Assembly (NCBI GenBank): GCA_903928285.1
Contig: CAIYQH010000241.1
Span: 1 to 11,285 of the forward strand
Direction of reading: 5' to 3'
Source of the DNA: an uncultured Bacteroidales bacterium
Lineage (GTDB): Bacteria; Bacteroidota; Bacteroidia; Bacteroidales; FEN-979
DNA length: 11,285 nucleotides
Every line of letters begins with the position of its first letter. Position 1 is the first letter of the stretch. Positions 7,263-11,285 of this stretch are shown here, piece after piece. The notes under the pieces are model-generated. The model saw only the letters and a list, made by a program, of their open reading frames with translations, had not been told where the DNA came from and did not search any database. A program made the position numbers and the translations under genes.

Positions 7263-7841
7263 TCAACCCTTCACCCTGAAACTCTTTCTGTGATAGGGTG
7301 TAAATCCATATTGCAGGATGATATCACGGTGTTGTTTTGACGGGTATCCTTTGTTCTGTGCCCAGTTATAGAGCGGATATTCGGCATGGATCTTTTTCAT
7401 AAAGTCATCCCTGTGGGTTTTTGCCAGTACCGAAGCAGCTGCAATAGAGAGATATTTTTCATCCCCTTTCACAATGCATTGATGGGGAATTTCAGGGTAG
7501 GGCTTGAACCTGTTTCCGTCGATAATACAAAACTGGGGCTGTTTTACAAGCTGGGATATGGCAAGATGCATGGCATGGATGGATGCATTCAGGATGTTGA
7601 TCCTGTCGATGGTTTCAGCATCGACATGGGCCACTGCCCATGCTATGGCATTGTTTTCAATAACAGGACGAAGGTTGTCGCGTTGTTTTTCGCTAAGTTG
7701 TTTCGAATCGTTCAATATTTCATTCCGGAAGTCACGCGGCAGGATGACGGCCGCTGCAAAGACAGGTCCTGCCAGGCATCCGCGCCCCGCTTCATCACAT
7801 CCTGCTTCTGCCAGGTTATCGGTGAAATGACTTAACAACAT
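7263..7841 (-). CDS. rnhB: Ribonuclease HII
   Basis: A complete 192-aa cytoplasmic enzyme of normal length that cuts the RNA strand of RNA-DNA hybrids, including single ribonucleotides misincorporated into DNA. The active-site DEDD set is visible: D16 and E17 in CDEAGRG, D108 in IIDGNR, and D127 in KGDEK. The RNase HII-specific stretch SIAAASVLAKTHRD is at 132-145 and the C-terminal GYPSKQHRD-x-GFTPYHRKSF tail is present. The ATG at 7841 lies just before the first catalytic motif. It follows the DUF6427-like gene by 17 nt on the same strand, so the two are likely co-transcribed. Nothing unusual. Confidence 0.97.
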   Translation of the reverse strand: MLLSHFTDNLAEAGCDEAGRGCLAGPVFAAAVILPRDFRNEILNDSKQLSEKQRDNLRPVIENNAIAWAVAHVDAETIDRINILNASIHAMHLAISQLVKQPQFCIIDGNRFKPYPEIPHQCIVKGDEKYLSIAAASVLAKTHRDDFMKKIHAEYPLYNWAQNKGYPSKQHRDIILQYGFTPYHRKSFRVKG

Positions 7842-7858
7842 GGCACATCCGGTAAGAA

Positions 7859-8857
7859 TCAGTGATAAAAAAAATCATGAATAAACAGGTTGTTCAATAA
7901 AATGGCGAAAAAATAGATAAGCAGGATCAGTTCAGCCATCCGGGTTTTCTTCAGGCGGGTCAGCGTTCCGGTGATGATCATCGCCATGGCCGGCATGGCG
8001 AGCGCGGGATGAAAGATCGCGATGGATCTGGCATAGGTGAAGGAAATGGCGGTAAAGACGAGGGTCCACATCAGGATATTCGTCTTGGCCCTGATCTCAA
8101 CTGTTTTTTCAATCGGACCGCTCCTGAAAAAGATGATTCCCCAGAAGGCGAGTAACAGGGTAAATCCGCTCAGAATCCAGAAGTCGGTATGAAACGGGTT
8201 GGGATATACCAGGATATGGCTGAAAAAGGAGATGTAATCCTGGGTGCGGGCGATGAGTTCATTATGCCAGAAATACCAGGTTGCCAGGTAAAGAAACGGG
8301 GTAACCAGGCCGATCAGGGCTGCCATCCATGATCTCAGGTTTCCGGCCCTGAAGATGAGGAAGCTGACGACCACAAACACAAACCAAAGCAGAAAGGGCA
8401 GGTAGAAAAGACTGGCAAGCGCGGTAAAGAATCCTGCTGCAAAGATGCGGTCAAGGTGTTCAGGCTTATTGAAGGAAATCAGCAGATGATAAAGGATCAG
8501 GCTCATAAAACCCAACGAGATGTTGATGGGGTTCAGGGTGAGCTGCCCGGGCAGGAAACTCATGAAAACAACGAATACCAGGGCTGAAAGGGATGAGTTT
8601 TTCAGGACCAGTTCATGCCGGCTGAGAATGGTCGTAAACCAGTAGGTTTCGGTCATGACAAGCAAGAAGCCAAGAATTGATGCAAGAAGCGGCATCGTAT
8701 GAAAAAAGCGGAAGACAAGGCCGTAAAGCGGAACAGGTCCTTCAGGGAGTGGCATTCCGGGTGGCTCAATAAAGGCGCTGAGCCACAGGCAGATCCCTAC
8801 CAGTCCGATAACGACATACTGGATAAAAAAGCTGGATTTAAAAAACCGTATAAACAT
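7859..8857 (-). CDS. Polytopic membrane protein, DUF6427-like
   Basis: A 332-aa integral inner-membrane protein with about ten hydrophobic segments, near residues 11-30, 55-75, 90-103, 112-128, 138-152, 153-169, 175-197, 226-244, 261-279, 283-300 and 308-326. A short basic N-terminus (MFIRFFKSS) and no signal cleavage site are seen. Size, segment pattern and location beside purD resemble the DUF6427 family of Bacteroidota, which has no established function. There are no catalytic motifs that I recognise. The segment layout is loosely like polytopic glycosyltransferase or EpsG-type proteins, but I see no supporting active-site residues. It lies 64 bp after purD and 17 nt before rnhB, on the same strand. 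Gene reality is secure; the family name is from memory and moderate. Confidence 0.8.
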   Translation of the reverse strand: MFIRFFKSSFFIQYVVIGLVGICLWLSAFIEPPGMPLPEGPVPLYGLVFRFFHTMPLLASILGFLLVMTETYWFTTILSRHELVLKNSSLSALVFVVFMSFLPGQLTLNPINISLGFMSLILYHLLISFNKPEHLDRIFAAGFFTALASLFYLPFLLWFVFVVVSFLIFRAGNLRSWMAALIGLVTPFLYLATWYFWHNELIARTQDYISFFSHILVYPNPFHTDFWILSGFTLLLAFWGIIFFRSGPIEKTVEIRAKTNILMWTLVFTAISFTYARSIAIFHPALAMPAMAMIITGTLTRLKKTRMAELILLIYFFAILLNNLFIHDFFYH

Positions 8858-8921
8858 GGAATGAATTTCAATTACCGGTATTTCTACTAATTAAACCGGG
8901 AAATGCCGACAAAGTCTTACC

Positions 8922-10199
8922 CTACAGATCGAATCCGATATCCTTCCTGAAACACTTTCCCTCAAACACAACCTTTGATGCATTTTTATAAGTTTCAGCG
9001 AGGGCCTCCGCCTGTGTGGCCCCCAGTGAGGTAACCGCGATCACCCTTCCGCCGTTCGAGATAATATCCATCCCGGTTTTGCTGAAGGTTGTACCGGCAT
9101 GAAATACCAGACTCCCTGTTACGGCGTCGCTTCCGGTAATTACCCTGCCTTTTTCATAGGGACCCGGGTAACCCCTGGAAACAAGCATGACCGTCGCCGC
9201 CGTTCGGGGATCAACTGAAATCGTTTCATCGCAGAGGGTCTGACTGGCAACCGCACTGAACAAACCGACCAGGTCGTTCTGCAGCCGCGGGATCACCGAT
9301 TCGGTTTCCGGGTCACCCAGCCTGCAGTTGTATTCGATGACGAAAGGATCCCCCTTCACGCTGATCAACCCGAAAAAAATAAAACCTCTGTAATCAATTT
9401 CTTCTTTGGCAAGTCCCCGGATTGTGGGCAGAATGACCTGTTTCTCAACCTTCTGCATATATCGTGTATCGGCAAAGGGAACGGGTGAAACGGACCCCAT
9501 CCCGCCCGTGTTCGGACCCGTATCGTTCTCGCCAATTCTTTTATAATCCTTGGCTTCCGGCAGGATCAGGTAGTTTTTACCGTCGGTCAGCACAAAAACC
9601 GATAATTCAATGCCGGATAAAAATTCCTCAATGACTACCTTGAGCGAAGCGGCTCCGAATCGTTCTTCGGTAAGCATGGAGGTAAACTCAGATATGGCTT
9701 CTTCCCTGGTTTTGCAGATGATGACCCCTTTTCCCGCAGCGAGGCCATCAGCCTTAAGGACATAGGGAGGTTTGAGAGAATGCAGGAATCCAACCCCTTC
9801 GTCGATCGTTGACCTGTCGAAGGTCCGGTAGGATGCGGTGGGGATTCCATGCCGGATCATGAACTGCTTGGCGAAATCCTTGCTTCCCTCAAGCATGGCT
9901 GCCTTACGGGCAGGGCCGATGACCGGTACCTGTTTTAAATCAGGATCAGAAAGGAAAAAATCATGGATTCCCTGTACCAGCGGATCTTCGGGGCCCACAA
10001 CGACCATGGAGATGGCGTAGGCAAGCACGGCTGTTTTAACAGCACCGAAATCGGTCGGCTGCAGCGGGAGGTTGGTTCCAAGGCTTGCAGTTCCTGCATT
10101 TCCCGGGGCGATGTAGAGTTTTGTCAACAGGGGGCTTTGGGCGAGTTTCCATGCCAGTGCATGTTCACGGCCGCCCGAGCCAAGCAAAAGAATATTCAT
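8922..10199 (-). CDS. purD: Phosphoribosylamine--glycine ligase (GAR synthetase)
   Basis: A 425-aa enzyme of the usual length. It joins glycine to 5-phosphoribosylamine with ATP, the second step of purine synthesis, in the cytoplasm. Motifs visible: N-terminal LLGSGGREHALAWKL (5-19), the ATP-grasp loop LKADGLAAGKGV (148-159), the metal/ATP region TGPNTGGMGS (227-236), and EYNCRLGDPETE (289-300), followed by the C-terminal domain with ISNGGRVIAVTSLG (380-393). I place the start at the ATG at 10199, directly before the conserved Rossmann strand. An in-frame ATG at 10238 would add 13 residues with no family counterpart and would overlap the upstream glycosyltransferase gene by 34 bp. With the chosen start, the gap to that gene is 5 nt, which implies one transcript. 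Confidence 0.97.
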   Translation of the reverse strand: MNILLLGSGGREHALAWKLAQSPLLTKLYIAPGNAGTASLGTNLPLQPTDFGAVKTAVLAYAISMVVVGPEDPLVQGIHDFFLSDPDLKQVPVIGPARKAAMLEGSKDFAKQFMIRHGIPTASYRTFDRSTIDEGVGFLHSLKPPYVLKADGLAAGKGVIICKTREEAISEFTSMLTEERFGAASLKVVIEEFLSGIELSVFVLTDGKNYLILPEAKDYKRIGENDTGPNTGGMGSVSPVPFADTRYMQKVEKQVILPTIRGLAKEEIDYRGFIFFGLISVKGDPFVIEYNCRLGDPETESVIPRLQNDLVGLFSAVASQTLCDETISVDPRTAATVMLVSRGYPGPYEKGRVITGSDAVTGSLVFHAGTTFSKTGMDIISNGGRVIAVTSLGATQAEALAETYKNASKVVFEGKCFRKDIGFDL

Positions 10200-10204
10200 A
10201 GCGA

Positions 10205-11285
10205 TCAGGATTTTGCGGCTTTTTCGATGGATTCCCAAAGCCGGTCGGCAGTTTGCTGCCAGGAGAACATATCTTTTCGCCGGCGGCCCCTGATGATCAG
10301 TTCCTGCCGGATACTGTCATACTGGTATGATTTATACAGAGCCTCCTCGATGGATTCCGGATCAAAGGGATCCACCAGTATCGCCGCATCGCCTGCCACT
10401 TCGGGCATGGAGGTGACATTGGAGGTGATGACCGGCACATCGCAGCGGAATGCCTCAACAATGGGGATGCCGAATCCCTCGAAATAGGATACATAGGTGA
10501 GTGCGATGGCCGAGCCAAGCACCCCCGCAAGTTCTTCGATATTCAGCCTGCCGGTGAAAATCACATCATCAGAAAAGACCATCCGGTTGTAGGCGATATC
10601 AATTTCCCGGGTCCACCATTTCTTTGCCCCGACAATCAGCAGTTTAACCTCCGACGGGTTCGATTTTTTAAACAGGTCAAATGCCCGGAACAGGTTTGCC
10701 AGGTTCTTCCTGGGATGAAGGGAACCGATAAAAATAAAATAGGGAAGGCCCCCTGTAAATTCTTCGCGGACCCTTATCTTTTCCTCGTTTGAAAGCGGGT
10801 GATAGGCGTCGTTGGCTCCGTCGTACACCACATCGACCTTGCCGGGATCAACATGATATTGCTTTACGATATCGTCTTTGGAAAAACCTGAAACGGTTGC
10901 AATACGTACTGCCTTGGCAGCATATTTCGGAAAATACTGACGGTAATACCGGCGGGTCCAGAAGGGGATATCCTGGGGATAATGTTCGAAATTCAGATCA
11001 TGGAAGACCGCCATGGATTTGACGGGAGTCTTCAGCGACAGGAAACCATCAGGAGAAAGGAACAGGTCGGGTTTTATTCTTTCCAGCAGTTTAGGGATCA
11101 CCATTTCAAACCAGGCATAATAAAGCACGGGATGCCGTGCATGCGGATACTGGATGATCGGTGTGATGTTATCGGAAAAAAGAAATTCCGGATCATATTC
11201 ACGATCAAAAATGAAATAAAAGTGATGTTCGGGATGTTGCTTTGTAATCCTTTTCAGGGATTCATAGGTAAACCACCCGATTCCT
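10205..11285 (-). CDS. Glycosyltransferase family 4 protein, 5' end outside window
   Basis: A GT-B fold glycosyltransferase, 359 codons in view, whose frame stays open to the right edge (first full codon at 11284-11282). The edge-proximal residues GIGWFTYESLKRI are a typical early GT4 segment, so the true start lies outside. The GTG at 11128 is not the start, as it would cut off this N-terminal domain. In numbering from the window edge, the C-terminal nucleotide-sugar domain shows FIGSLHPRKN (185-194), the E-x7-E motif EGFGIPIVE (269-277), and SMPEVAGDAAILVDP (292-306). It would transfer a sugar from a nucleotide donor, probably to a cell-surface glycan; donor and acceptor cannot be read from sequence. 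It is cytoplasmic or peripheral to the inner membrane. It leads into purD 5 nt downstream. Confidence 0.93.
   Translation of the reverse strand, partial: GIGWFTYESLKRITKQHPEHHFYFIFDREYDPEFLFSDNITPIIQYPHARHPVLYYAWFEMVIPKLLERIKPDLFLSPDGFLSLKTPVKSMAVFHDLNFEHYPQDIPFWTRRYYRQYFPKYAAKAVRIATVSGFSKDDIVKQYHVDPGKVDVVYDGANDAYHPLSNEEKIRVREEFTGGLPYFIFIGSLHPRKNLANLFRAFDLFKKSNPSEVKLLIVGAKKWWTREIDIAYNRMVFSDDVIFTGRLNIEELAGVLGSAIALTYVSYFEGFGIPIVEAFRCDVPVITSNVTSMPEVAGDAAILVDPFDPESIEEALYKSYQYDSIRQELIIRGRRRKDMFSWQQTADRLWESIEKAAKS

Noticed and set aside
8875..8899. CCGGT...ACCGG inverted repeat between purD and the DUF6427-like gene, considered as a terminator
   Set aside because: The stem is only 5 bp with a 15-nt loop and has no following T-run on the minus strand.
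10205..11128. A 307-residue glycosyltransferase starting at the GTG at 11128
   Set aside because: The frame stays open to the window edge and the extra residues carry a normal GT4 N-terminal segment, so this is an internal Val codon.

Overview
This window reads as chromosomal housekeeping DNA from a member of the Bacteroidota, most likely Bacteroidales-like. Three things point there: intergenic elements fitting the phylum's TTTG / TAnnTTTG promoter consensus, a DUF6427-type membrane protein next to purD, and a secreted GH73-LysM glucosaminidase. Eight protein genes fill almost the whole window. I see no rRNA, tRNA, CRISPR array, insertion sequence or phage gene. No non-coding stretch exceeds about 80 bases.

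Left part (1-4460). An AlgH/YqgE gene on the minus strand diverges, across a 60-bp gap holding back-to-back promoters, from a three-gene plus-strand cluster about peptidoglycan. The first gene looks like MurL (UDP-MurNAc-L-Ala-L-Glu epimerase). The second, 11 nt downstream, is a MurD-family ligase that departs from canonical MurD in the D-Glu-handling region and is best called MurD2. The third is a secreted GH73 glucosaminidase with two LysM domains. Together the first two would form the alternative route in which L-Glu is ligated to UDP-MurNAc-L-Ala and then epimerised to D-Glu on the nucleotide precursor. This replaces glutamate racemase (MurI) plus ordinary MurD. The pair is the most interesting content of the window.

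Right part (4443-11285), all minus strand. In transcription order: a GT4 glycosyltransferase whose 5' end lies beyond the window, purD (glycinamide ribonucleotide synthetase) 5 nt later, a polytopic DUF6427-like membrane protein, rnhB (RNase HII), and a 913-aa membrane-anchored protein of unknown function. That last protein has an N-terminal segment of about 550 residues followed by about eight beta-propeller-like repeats. Its gene appears to have its own promoter and a small 5'-leader inverted repeat. Its 3' end overlaps the glucosaminidase gene tail-to-tail by 18 bp, leaving no room for a conventional terminator between the two converging units.

Family assignments for AlgH, MurL, the Mur ligase, GH73-LysM, RNase HII, PurD and GT4 rest on motifs read directly from the translations. 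The MurD2 specificity and pathway role are inference from the pairing and residue changes. The functions of the 913-aa protein and the DUF6427 protein are unknown.
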